16,619 bases of DNA from contig CAKOGP040001826.1 in NCBI GenBank assembly GCA_933822405.4, positions 1-16,619 of the forward strand. Direction: 5' to 3'. The stretch is from Cylindrotheca closterium (taxonomy: Eukaryota; Bacillariophyta; Bacillariophyceae; Bacillariales; Bacillariaceae). Shown one piece after another: positions 7,827-16,619 of this stretch (positions are counted from its first letter, which is position 1; every line of letters starts with the position of its first letter). Position numbers and translations under genes: made by a program. The notes under the pieces were generated by a model. It was not told the origin of the DNA and did not search any database. It saw only the letters and a list, made by a program, of their open reading frames with translations.

Positions 7827-8820
7827 AATAATTAGTCTAGTATGTTATTGTTGACTGCTAATTCGTGCTACTCATTTCATGCTTTGAGGAGCAAAAGAAG
7901 CAAACTACTTTTAATAATCCATGAGACAACATTTGCGTCCTCATTGTTGTTGCTACCACACGCCACTCGATTGGTTGGCGACATCTACAGTTTGATGCTC
8001 CGTCCATTCGTAGCTTTTCGGAGAGAACGTGACACACTTGGCAATTGCAGGCTGACCAAGGCTGAACTACCGGCCATAGAAAGGATCAGGGCATCACCTA
8101 CCAATAAGAAAGGCACTGGCAGAAAGTTGACTTGGAACGGTAATTGGATTGCCAGCTTTGCCCTCGTTTGCCGTATCCTCGCTCGGATGATACAAGCTTC
8201 ATTTTCAAAATTATCTTACCACCGCTTCCAAATGCATTGTATGGCGCTCTGAAGCCTTGAAAGTGAGTCCATCCGGTTTTTATTTGGTAATGCCTGATGT
8301 AAATTTAGCTCGGCTGTTCTGATTTGATCGTAACCTCGTGATCTGGTCAATTGCAATCGTGTTGCTTGATCACAAAGATGTGCATAATCATTCCAATCCC
8401 TGCATGGGGCATCAGAGGCTAGATAGATTTGGCATTGTCAGAACTTGAGAGTATCGACAGCATCATGACTTATGAGGATCAACCCCTGCCCAATCCTTCT
8501 GTCTTTGTATTCAAATTGTCGCGCTTCAGTGGGTTATAATAGTACTGGCACCCGTACGCGGTACCGGTGACTGACTCAACTGAACTCTATTCCTGAATGC
8601 CAATAAAACAAGCACAAATTTTTACATACATTACGAACTTCAATCCAACTGGCACTACGCTAGTAAAAATGATTACATACAATACATGCATTGCGTTCAT
8701 GCGAGTATACGACTTGTGCGACTACAAAAAAACGGGATGGCTGCATATTGACACTATGTTAGCTCCTATACAATTCCCGTTTTTGGGTGTAAACGGCGAA
8801 CTTTTGTATTTTTGGATCCG
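7827..8820. other. Stretch with no convincing gene
   Basis: A 136-codon frame at 7842-8252 has no recognisable motif, and I do not annotate it as a gene. The remainder is unremarkable AT-rich sequence. It holds one imperfect palindrome at 8550-8568 (ACCCGTAC, GCG, GTACCGGT; one mismatch) and an AATAAA at about 8602. It probably contains the 3' end of the transposase-like element, but no terminal repeat was found to mark it. Confidence 0.4.
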
Positions 8821-8821
8821 T

Positions 8822-8849
8822 GAAAGTTGGGAACTTTCGTGAAAGTTGG
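8822..8849. repeat. 7-bp hairpin followed by a direct repeat of its left arm
   Basis: GAAAGTT (8822-8828), loop GGG and AACTTTC (8832-8838) form a perfect stem. GTGAAAGTTGG then recurs at 8839-8849, directly repeating the sequence at 8820-8830. It lies about 90 bases before the minisatellite and may be an element end or simple slippage. Confidence 0.5.
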
Positions 8850-8940
8850 CATGACCGTTGTATGTGGAAGTGGACGAGGGACAGACGGTGAAGAGTGCAC
8901 AGACCACGAGAAAAATTCCCACGTCATACACTGTCCACAC

Positions 8941-9010
8941 AACAACACACAACAACACACAACAACACACAACAACGCAAAACAACGCACAACAACACAC
9001 AACAACAAAA
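8941..9010. repeat. 10-bp minisatellite (AACAACACAC)n
   Basis: Seven consecutive 10-base units run from 8941 to 9010. Units 1-3 and 6 are AACAACACAC; the others carry A or G changes (ACGCAA, ACGCAC, ACAAAA). A degenerate CA/AAC-rich tail continues at 9032-9068 after a 20-base interruption. The open frames on both strands here (Thr/His/Asn/Gln or Cys/Val-rich) are by-products of the repeat. Confidence 0.93.
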
Positions 9011-9142
9011 TCACACTGTAGTGGACATTGTACACAACACACAACACACAACGAACAACACAACAACTGCTTTTTTGCGACACACTTAGCACATAATCCA
9101 AATTGCCATGGACACTTCGCCTTCTGAAAGCTCACTTCTCCA

Positions 9143-11139
9143 TCATCCTACAAATGCTGCATTCTTTGAAGAAGGCAGAAGCGGGGTATTGTCTGCTGTG
9201 TCCATCACTTGTTGAAGAGTGGCGGTGGAACTCTTCAATACTGCCTTCTGCTGCTGAGTAATGACATAGTCGGCCAGATTTAGGCTGTACTTGCAATCGG
9301 AAGGATACTTGAAATAGTCCTTGATACCACTAGAATTCCACATTTTGTCAAGAAGTAAACGATTGTTTTGATGAAGGGTCATGATACAAGTTGCCAATGT
9401 CACTCCTGCATCTCCAAGTTTCTTATCTGAATGGTTCCCACTAGAGATAGATGTTGTGATAGATCTCTTGGCTGTTTGTTGTGGTGTTGTTGGTAGTGCA
9501 AGAGGGTGTGTGTGTGATGGACTAGTGAATGCTGCCAAAACATCCATGCTCATGTCTGAAAAATGTAGTCTCTTTGGCGAGGATGGTGCACAAGAATCTA
9601 GTATTTCAAAGTCTTCATTTTTCCTCTTCTTATCAGCAATATCATGATCAGGTGTCTTGATGAATGCTAGCTTCTTCTGAGTTTTTAGATGCTCTATATG
9701 CAAGGCTCTGAGCTGTGTCTCAAGATGACCAAGTCGCTCTGACAGAACTGAGTTTTCAGCTGTCTTCCATGCGTTGTCTAGTCGCGTTTGCTTCAATTCT
9801 CCCTCAAGGAACATTGTGGACCGAACAACCTTTGACAACATAGTCTTCACCTCATCCAGTGCATGTGCAGTACCAACAGCACTAGGAGAGGATTTTGTGA
9901 AATCCACATTGGACTCTACATAGCTTTCCAATACTTCTTCCGACCACTTCTCTAGTAGTAACTCTGGATTGATATTGGGGTACCTTGCATCTACTATCTT
10001 GGCTTTTCGAGCAGCCGCCAAGAGGAACTTAGAGATAGTGTTTCCTGCTCCAAGATCTGCTGTGACTTGCCTATGGTGAGCTATCAGGGAAGCAGCACAA
10101 ATGCGTGTCACTACATACAGTTTTCCTTTTGGCTGAAAAGCTGGAACTGAGATATGGAAAATTTCATCAATGAACCGTTTAACTGCATCCATTGGGAGCA
10201 TCTTGAGTGAGTACACCGATATCTTGGAATCCAAAGACTTGTATCCATGCATTGCCATAGCTCCAGGGAGCCTTAGCAGAAGGTCGCTGCTGTCCAAGTA
10301 GCTATCACTGTTTCTCCCGCTAGAATGTCCTGACCGGCTGCAGAGTCTTGGGTCTGATATCTCATGGTGTCTTGAAAGCAAAGTGATGCCACCACAGCGA
10401 AGTGACTTTACAGAGATTTTGTTCTTTACTTCTTTGGGAGTTCCTTTTGGCAGATGATTTTTAAGGATTTGACCAATCTTTTTTGCCACTTGGGAGTCCA
10501 TGATGCTATATAGAACAGGAAACATAACATTCAAGTGTCCTTTCTTTTTTGCAATTTCACTTCGGTAGAGTCCATTCTCAATTGCAAAATAGCAGCCAAT
10601 GCAATGATAGAAGTCAAATAGCCATCGTGTGTCTGGAACCATAAGGAGAGAGTACTTCTTGAGCGTTTTTATCTCTGTCCATTTAATATCTAACACCTCA
10701 TATCCAGTATCAAAGTTCCACTCGTTGAAGCTCTGAAACTTGACCTCACCCCCCCTTCCAACCGCTGACCAAGTCATAAGAACCAATGCACGCTTTTGAT
10801 GTGGGCCAAGTTCAGCACTTATACCTGAAGAATGCCCACTCTTAAGGATATTTTTCAAGATAGATGTCAAACTGATTGCTGATATATAGTCAGCAATTTC
10901 TTTGCCATCATTGCAGCTAGTCCGTGTTTCTGGATACAATGGCATGGTATCTGTTGTTCCAAGACCATTGCTTTCCGGGCCATTTTTTAATTGAAACCTA
11001 GCACACTCGGTCTCAAAACCAGCCACAAGCTTTGTGTACCATTCAGGAAACCAGTCATCAGCCCTATCAATAAAATGAGGATGATTCTTATGCTGGAGGC
11101 GGCAATCCAAAAAGTGTGGGGGTCTGTGGCCACGCAGGT
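9143..11139 (-). CDS. Tyrosine recombinase of Crypton/Ngaro type, 5'-truncated
   Basis: This enzyme family cuts and rejoins DNA through a tyrosine nucleophile and moves Crypton (DNA) or Ngaro/DIRS (RT-containing) elements. About 655 residues are open from 11110 to TGA at 9143-9145. Counting from the codon at 11110, box I Arg is R119 (VGRGGEV), box II is K235-S-L-R238 (VKSLRCGGITLL, the K-x-x-R form), then H262 (SGHSS) and the nucleophile Y271 (DSYLDSS), so the catalytic set looks complete. A C-terminal extension of about 380 residues has a coiled coil (about 415-485), a basic KKRK (494-497) and no domain I recognise. No ATG is near the start (first Met is residue 56), and the N-terminal core-binding domain seems cut by the junction with the ORF1-like sequence near 11100. 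No RT lies on its 3' side, which favours Crypton (CryptonS is known from stramenopiles). The uninterrupted frame contrasts with most of its neighbours. Confidence 0.78.
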
Positions 11140-13052
11140 TCTAGGGCTATAGCTCTCTTGAAGGTGAAGTGACGCATGAGCTCGCGTTCCAGTGCCGCTC
11201 TCCCAATCCCTATGGGGTAGTTCAGTAGCCAACCAATTTGGACAGGATCACTAACTTGCAGCGGGGAACGGAAGACGCCTGCATGCGTGCCGGTGATCTC
11301 AAAACATTGACCCAGGAGTCGGGACATGTCGTCCAGAGAAGAGTTGTGGGCGACGTGAATGTGGGTGCGAAGAGTCTTGGATCCGGGGTTCTTAGTGTTG
11401 TAGCCAAATCGGGCGCCATTATTCCAGGACCAGTCAATGTAGGGCTTGGCTTCTTGTAAGTGAGCTCTCCACTTTCTCCTTAGAGGTCAGCCACAACTTC
11501 TTGTCCCATACATGGAGTTCGCTCACCGGAAGGATGACCAAGTCGCCCTCAGCGTTGTCCATAGCCATAGACAGAACCAAGACCATTTCTTCAATGAAAC
11601 ACTTTTCAATAGAACCACCCTCAGATGTGTCGCCATCCCATTCATAGTTGATTGTAGCGCAGAGGATCTGGGCGTTTGAGCGAGGAAGCCCAGTCAAATT
11701 CATCTGTGTCACTTCGCAGGCTTTCATTTCTTCAGAGAGGTACTTGGTCCGAATAGCAGCCTTCTTCTGTGAGGCGGCAACATAAGTGAGTTGCTGCTCC
11801 ACGGACAGAGGAGCTGAAGGTCGAGGAGGGTTGGGAGGCTCAGTCTTTGACAAGTGGGAGCCAACTAGGGGACCGTTGCAGAGGGATCGTTGGCCCGCTG
11901 GGCTGGGGCAGGTGAATTGCCAACAACCACTTCCGTAGGAGCGTGATCTGAATGAGATGGTGCCAGAAAGTCGCGAGCCGACTCAATGGACTCCAACCCA
12001 TCATTGTCAGACCAATAAGCAAACTTGCCGTTGACTGGTTTATTGGTGGGGCTGATTACCGATGGACCTGTTGTGTCCTCCATCACTGCATCCTCCTTAT
12101 CAGAATCAATAAAGTCGCGAACTGGTTTTGGGGTGGCCTCCGGAAAGAACCCTCGCACAGGAGAGCGAGGGTCAATAGGAGCCGGTTTCCTTGCAGTTGA
12201 TGGGTCCTGATTGCGCTCACGTTTTCTGCCCTTGGCGGCTGAGCGACGCTCAGATAATTCCGTTACCACCGTTGTCGTTTCGGGGTCGGTCCATGGGTGC
12301 CCTAGAAGTTCAACCGCAATGGCCCATACTTTGGCCAGAGAGCGTAATTTCCAATAGTAAACAGGGCTCAACCTCTGAGGTAAAATCCCAATACCAATTA
12401 AAAAACGTAGTGTCCTCCAACTTTTTGTCCAAAGGAAAATCACCAAAGGATCCTGGACTGCCAGACCAAGAATTAATCCTTGTACATATACCACTAGCTC
12501 ACGATCGTTCCCAGTAAATTTGTCCTTGATGTCTTGGTCAAGCGCAGCTCAAATGCGTTGCTCGACCAAGTTCCAGTCCCCATCACAAATCTGTAGTAGC
12601 TTGTCGGCAGCCGCCTCCCAGGATTCAGTCTCCGGAGGGTCTACGCAATTTTCAGAATACCCTTCGCACCAAGGCCAGTGGAAATTGGGCTCGTTCTCCC
12701 ATGCCAAGAACAGCTCGTTTCCGAAGACCACTTCTTTTTTATTGTTGCATTGACCACGAGCATGGTGGATTGTGCATAAATAGGCAAGGGTTTGCAGGTT
12801 CCACTGAGATGAATCGATGTTCTGGACAATGCGATTGTACTTCAGTGGATACTCGACCTCTTCCATCTTGGTGGTGTCGCTGTTGTTGTTGACGATTGGG
12901 GGGTCCAAATCGTCGGATTCCTTTTTCAATCGAATTTCGGCGGTTTCGGCTCGGCTTTTTTGCGAAAAACTGATGCAACCCTGAGTAAGAGCAGTAGAAT
13001 TAACAGGTTTAGCAGCGATTGCCACTTTCTTGTTGTTCTTCGACTTTCCCAT
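11088..13052 (-). pseudogene. ORF1-like retroelement protein, one stop and two frame breaks
   Basis: ATG 13052 opens MGKSKNNKKVAIAAKPVN. The frame runs to 11865 with a single internal TGA (12549-12551, codon 168). It then shifts near 11850-11900 to a frame continuing PPNPPRPSAPLSVEQQLTYVAA to about 11465, and shifts again at 11461-11470 to a frame reading AHLQEAKPYIDWSWNNGARFGYN and GWLLNYPIGIG. The protein has a basic N-terminus, a Trp-rich middle (FHWPWC), a basic linker (KGRKRERN) and a Pro-rich joint. The last part resembles the C-terminal module of proteins encoded just upstream of non-LTR RTs in diatoms, as I remember them, so a nucleic-acid-binding ORF1 is the best guess. No zinc knuckle is seen. 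It ends abruptly near 11100, where tyrosine recombinase sequence begins in another frame. The same family as the RT fragments to the right is possible but not shown. Confidence 0.5.
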
Positions 13053-13299
13053 TGTCAGTTTTGATGCAAAAGGGAGGAGCGAGTTTCGTTTTGCTACAGA
13101 AAATTCGTGTAGGCAAAGTACCGAAAGTGATGTTTTGAGGACCCGGATATGTGTGTTGTTTTTGTATTTTTGTTTTTTCGGCCATCAGACCGATGAGTTC
13201 ACTGTGGTATGGGCTCTGATCCTGGGGCAAACCCGGGGTCTGACACCAGATGGTGATCCATTCTGACCCTCGATACTTCACCAGGAGTTGAACAGCTGC
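13053..13299 (-). other. Probable leader of the ORF1-like element
   Basis: This is the 247 bases between LTR B and the ORF1-like ATG. A minus-strand frame is open across it (13009-13281) but has no recognisable protein. The sequence TCTGGTGTCAGACC occurs on the minus strand near 13237-13250. LTR B appears to have inserted into, or been joined to, this leader. Confidence 0.35.
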
Positions 13300-13852
13300 T
13301 GTCAGATAATCAACTCCGTAGCTGTAATGAGAGCCTCAACGTTCTAGCTACCTCTGGAGTATACTGAGCTCGAATCTACGTCGGCTATGGATTGCCTACA
13401 ATAGGAACAGGTGCCAGTGATGCCGGGCTTCAACCTGTGGATGAACAGTCTCACCACTTCCCATTAGATCTTATTCTACTGCTATTCTTGCCAGAAGCCA
13501 ATCAACAATGATCTCCACAAGCAGGTACAAAAAATCTCTTCCGGAAGCCATCTGCGTCAGCTCTCACCAGCTGTCGCGGCATATAAAGCACATACGCACA
13601 TGTTCTTCACAAACTAGTCACAGAGTAGATCTACCTTCAATACTTATTCATCTCTGTATGTACTCGAACCGTACTCTTGTCCGTGTTCGATATCACAAAT
13701 GTCCGACTTCACTGTCAGACATGTTCAACTGTTCTTTTATCTATTAAGATCCCATTTCACCAACACACTCCTGTCGTTTCAACAACTCCAGTTGCAATAA
13801 CGAATCCTTTCTTCATTTAATATGTAACGTGTATATATAACCCAAGACGGTC
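13300..13852 (-). repeat. LTR B, 3' LTR of Copia element 2
   Basis: The LTR lies directly downstream of the Copia pol stop (13857) on the minus strand and shares the R-U5 blocks of LTR A (TGTCAGAT at 13300, GAGCCTCAACG, GAATCTACGTCGGCTATGG, TATTCTTGCCAGAA). The remaining half, the U3 side, is unlike LTR A. Candidate minus-strand TATA sequences are TTTATAT (13581-13587 region), about 60 bases before the conserved block, and TTATATATAC (13831-13840). If the LTR starts with TG on the minus strand, TGACCGTC ending at 13852 is a possible edge. No polypurine tract is obvious, and no target-site duplication could be checked because the element is 5'-truncated. Confidence 0.65.
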
Positions 13853-13856
13853 ATAT

Positions 13857-14938
13857 CTAATCTTCCTGATCCCCTTGGATCAATGCCCAAAATTTGCGGA
13901 ACTTTTCCCCTTGCAAAGGTATCATCATATAATCCCCCCACATGTCATCGGTTGGCATGTGTTTGATCGTAAGATTTCCTTTCTCAACCTGATCAGTGAC
14001 AAAGAAATAGCGGATTTTCAATGCGCGGCTTCTCTTTCCTGCACTTGATCTCCCGTTCTTTTTGAGGAGAATAGAGCTCATATTGTCTTGGTACAAGATA
14101 CTCTTCTCAATTGGATAACCCTGTTCTTCCATGAACATGCGTGTCCACAACACTTGTGTGATTGCATCATCTACTCCGATTAGTTCCGCATGTGTACTGC
14201 TGCGGCTGTCTAGCTTCTGTTTCTTGGACATAGCCTGCATAGCTCCACTACCCATGGTCATCACTCCTCCTGTGTGACTCTTAAAGTCAGGGTGAACCGC
14301 AAAAGACGCATCGACATACCACTTCATTACACGAAGGTTGTCAACGCTCAGCGTGAGATGCCATTTCTTGGTAGAGTGCATGTATCTCATAAGTCTCACG
14401 AGTTTATGCCAATCACTCTGATTTGGATTTTGAACTCGTGATGCCAAAATTGCCACCGTCAGATGCATGTCCAGACGCGCGCGTTTGGTCAAAAACAAAT
14501 GTTTTGCAACAAACCTGTGAATCTCGGCCTGTTGATCCTTATCCAATAGTTTTCCTTTTCCTACCTCCAGCAAATTATTGCCAGCAGGTGTTTCCTGTTT
14601 GTCATCTTCTTTACACTTGACAGAAAACTTGTCGAGCATTCTTTGGACATAATCGTCCATTCGAATCTTCAACTTTCCTTTCTTTGAATAATCCAATGTC
14701 ATTCCCAGATAGGTGTGAACTTGTCCCCGTGTGCAAGTCACTTCCTTTAGTCCTCTGTATCTCTCATTTATCCATGCAAAGAAATCCTCGAAAACTATTT
14801 GTTCCATGTGGCTTGCTAGCACATCATCAACATGAAACCTGATAGTCAATTGCTTTTTCTTGACCATCATATTTGCAATGCACGGATTGTATACATTAAA
14901 CACGAATCCGTATTCTTCCAGCGATGCTCTCAGATTTC
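13857..14938 (-). CDS. Copia element 2: 3' half of RT plus complete RNase H
   Basis: The RT copies element RNA into DNA and the RNase H removes the RNA. The frame is open from about 14938 (LRASLEEYGFVFNVYNPCIAN) to TAG 13857-13859; the ATG at 14903 is internal. Counting from that ATG, the RT active-site box is FHVDDVLASH (D26, D27), the Copia equivalent of YVDD. The RT thumb/connection follows (HTYLGMTLDYS), then RNase H with D198 (WYVDAS), E240 (THAEL), D273 (YQDNMSS) and D319/D320 (PTDDM), all expected acidic residues. The N-terminal fingers and palm of the RT are missing: at about 14938 the frame hits a stop and the sequence becomes the oppositely oriented non-LTR RT. About 350 codons are undamaged, so the truncation may be fairly recent. 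LTR B follows directly. Confidence 0.9.
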
Positions 14939-15985
14939 ATGGCGCAAGGAGCTCTTGACTGTTCAAGTGAAGAAATCTAAGAAGAAACAATGGACATCGC
15001 GCAAGGCTAGGGATCGCTTTTTGAGGTTACGGCGGATGAAGCAACGAGAGGAGGCGAGACGCCGCCGCTGCGCCCAGTCAAAAGGATCGACCGGTGGTTT
15101 GCAAGCTATTAAAGTTGAGGAGCAGTTACCTACCGGACAAGTGGATCTGCGAACTCTCACCGACCGGAGACAAGTTGAGCAAGGGTGCATGCAGGAAAAT
15201 CGCACAAGGTATGATCAGACTCGATCGCCCTATAAGACTCCTCCCATGGAAGAACCCTTGTATCCAATGTTCACAGGGGCAGAAGCAGAGAGGAACTCCT
15301 ATGCACTTCTGAAGGGCCGCCTTCCCCTGCCGGATGGGATTGATTCTTACACTCAGTCATTCCTGGAGCAGTGCCGTTTCCATCAAGGGCACTCTATGAT
15401 CCTGATGGAAGTGTCGCCTGATGATCATACTTACTTCTGGTCTCGTAATCCAGAGAATAAGGGCTCAGAACCGCATGGGCTACATAACGGTCATTTCAAG
15501 GCTGGGATTTATTCCCCTATGGTGGCTCAATGCGACGCTCTCTTCCGCCACATACCCTTGACAACTGGGTTTGTCCCTGACAACTGGCGGCATCTGATGA
15601 ATTTTGCCATTGAAAAGAAGCCGGGCAATTTTTGGTTGACAAAAATGCGTACAATTCAGCTCATGAATTCTGAATCCCAAGCAAACTACAAGAAACTGGG
15701 CCGCCTGGCCATGGCCTACAGCGAAGAACATCACCTCTTGGCCGATGGACAGTGCGGGTCTAGAAAACACCATCAAGCGATCAATCGTGCCCTGTCTAAA
15801 CGCCTTGTGTGGAAACCTTCTGATTCTCCAGCGCCGCTCTGCAGGTTGGATTTCAAATGATGCAAAGTCGTGTTTTGATCAGGTCGTCCATTGGGTTGCA
15901 GTGTTAGCTATGATGCGTCTGGCAATTACTTGGAATGCATTGCGCATGATGTTTGACACTCTTGCAACGTCCACGCACCAATTTC
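14935..15985 (+). pseudogene. Non-LTR retrotransposon RT fragment, copy 1
   Basis: This is a partial RT of a non-LTR element of a type I associate with diatoms. The open frame enters from the Copia junction (ISWRKELLTVQVKKSKKKQW), then has a very basic helix (LRLRRMKQREEARRRR), a linker, and a pre-RT domain with PENKGSEPHGLHNGHFKAG (about 15450-15510). RT motifs follow: FAIEKKPG and MRTIQLMNSE (fingers), then DGQCGSRKHHQAI (about 15745-15780). A one-base frame change at an AAA run (15813-15815) leads to LLILQRRSAGW and the motif A segment SNDAKSCFDQ (catalytic Asp). The copy ends near 15980, before motif B and the YxDD box, at a junction with an inverted second copy. The 5' endonuclease part is also missing, so it is non-functional. 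Confidence 0.8.
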
Positions 15986-16619
15986 GTGACCCACACTGTC
16001 CTTTAGGGATGATGTCATCCTCCTCAGCATTCTTCATTGCAGCCCGACCCGCCTTCTTGTAGTTGGCCTGAGCCTCCGAGTTGAACAGCTGGAAGGTCCG
16101 CATCCCTTGTGGGCGGAAGTCGCAAGGCTTCTTCTCAATCGCAAACTTCATCAGGTTTTTCCAGAGTTCCGGAACATGGCCTGAACAGAGTGGAAGGTCC
16201 CGAAACGCCGTATCACAAGAAGCCAACAGTTCCAAAAGGGCGCCTGCCTTGAAGTGGCAATTATGGAGGCCGTGGGGCTCAGAACCCTTGTTCTCAGGGG
16301 TGCAACTCCAAAAGTCCACGTGCTCTTCAACTGTCAAGGGGAAAGGACGAGGCCGATAACTGTCGTGCAGTCGACAGTGGCGAAGGAAGGCTTGGGTAGG
16401 GTAAGCCAAGCCACCAGGGATGGGGAGTTTGCCCTCCAGAAGAAGTTGTTGGTTGTTGTCGGCGTTGGGGCCCGTGAACATAGTGTAGAGACGCTCAGAC
16501 ATGGGAGGAGTGGAGTGCGGGGTCTGGGTTTGTTGATACCGGGCCCTATTTTCTTGCATGCATCCATCTTCGACCGACGTCGGGTCAGTAATGGTCTGTA
16601 ACCGACAATTGCCAGAGCT
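15977..16619 (-). pseudogene. Non-LTR retrotransposon RT fragment, copy 2, inverted
   Basis: A second member of the same RT family lies on the opposite strand and runs in from the right edge. The frame is open from the window end (about 16618; LQTITDPTSVEDGCMQENRA) and parallels copy 1 block by block: MQENRARYQQT, LYTMFTG, PENKGSEPHGLHNCHFKAG, FAIEKKPCDF, MRTFQLFNSEAQANYKK and KGQCGSR. At protein level roughly half of the residues match copy 1, so it is not a recent duplicate. Family sequence stops at about 15980, right after GQCGSR; the frame then reads antisense through copy 1 until a stop at 15879. Motif A, motif B and YxDD are all absent. The Met at 16559 is internal. Confidence 0.8.

Noticed and set aside
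7842..8252. 136-codon plus-strand frame starting with ATG
   Set aside because: No recognisable motif, no support from neighbours, and a composition like the surrounding non-coding DNA. Kept only as a remark in the gene-free stretch.
3037..8568. Terminal inverted repeats of the transposase-like gene (ACCGGTAC near 3066, GTACCGGT at 8561)
   Set aside because: Only 8 bases match and the flanks differ. The right member is better explained by a local palindrome.
8941..9010. Possible CRISPR-like array
   Set aside because: Contiguous 10-bp units without spacers in eukaryotic transposon-rich DNA; this is a minisatellite.
8722..9135. Cys/Val-rich minus-strand frame and Thr/His/Asn/Gln-rich plus-strand frames
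   Set aside because: They are translations of the 10-bp minisatellite and have no independent protein character.
13237..13250. TGGTGTCAGACC on the minus strand, resembling an initiator-Met primer binding site
   Set aside because: It lies about 50 bases from the end of LTR B, not next to it, and LTR B is a 3' LTR, where no primer site is expected. It may belong to the ORF1-like leader.
439..14938. One Copia element with LTR A and LTR B as its two ends
   Set aside because: Read on the minus strand the order is RT/RNase H, LTR B, other elements, LTR A, Gag, integrase, which is inside out for one element. The U3 halves also differ too much for one insertion.

Overview
The window looks like repeat-rich nuclear DNA of a eukaryote, most likely a diatom or a related stramenopile. 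The main reason is that the two Copia-type retroelement pieces carry diatom 'CoDi-like' signatures as I remember them (an FHVDD reverse-transcriptase box, a long acidic linker after the integrase, an RNase H running to a basic C-terminus), and the reverse-transcriptase (RT) pieces at the right end resemble a non-LTR family I associate with diatoms. No bacterial operon, rRNA, tRNA or clear single-copy host gene is visible. The organism call is inference from families recalled from memory, not from a search.

Layout, left to right. 1-438: no recognised gene, a short edge frame and two small palindromes. 439-2475 (minus): a decayed Copia element with Gag and integrase, two frame breaks, a Gag-integrase internal deletion and a substituted integrase residue, followed on its 5' side by LTR 'A' (2511-about 3000). 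3172-7826 (plus): one very large gene spread over six successive reading-frame segments with no stop inside any segment. Its second half has the layout of an uncharacterised eukaryotic transposase-like family. 7827-9142: no convincing gene, with a 10-bp minisatellite at 8941-9010. 9143-about 11139 (minus): an intact but 5'-truncated tyrosine recombinase of Crypton/Ngaro type. About 11088-13052 (minus): a broken first-ORF-like protein of a retroelement (one in-frame TGA, two frame breaks). 13300-about 13852: LTR 'B'. 13857-about 14938 (minus): the 3' half of a second Copia element with a complete RNase H. About 14935-15985 (plus) and 15977-16619 (minus): two diverged copies of the same RT joined tail to tail.

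The window is therefore a collage of at least five mobile-element classes: Copia LTR, non-LTR ORF1, non-LTR RT, tyrosine-recombinase element and a putative cut-and-paste transposon. They are nested or joined at sharp breakpoints. The two Copia pieces have LTRs related over about 250 bp (their R-U5 side), so they belong to one family, but they are separate insertions.

Three things deserve most attention: the 4.6-kb plus-strand gene (broken only by frame changes, never by internal stops, with a 28-residue tandem repeat); a 16-bp inverted repeat that would pair the LTR R/U5 with the primer-binding-site position in the Copia RNA; and the inverted RT pair joined through a few bases of possible microhomology. 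Because several breaks are one-base indels, a sequencing or assembly cause must be tested before any is called biological.
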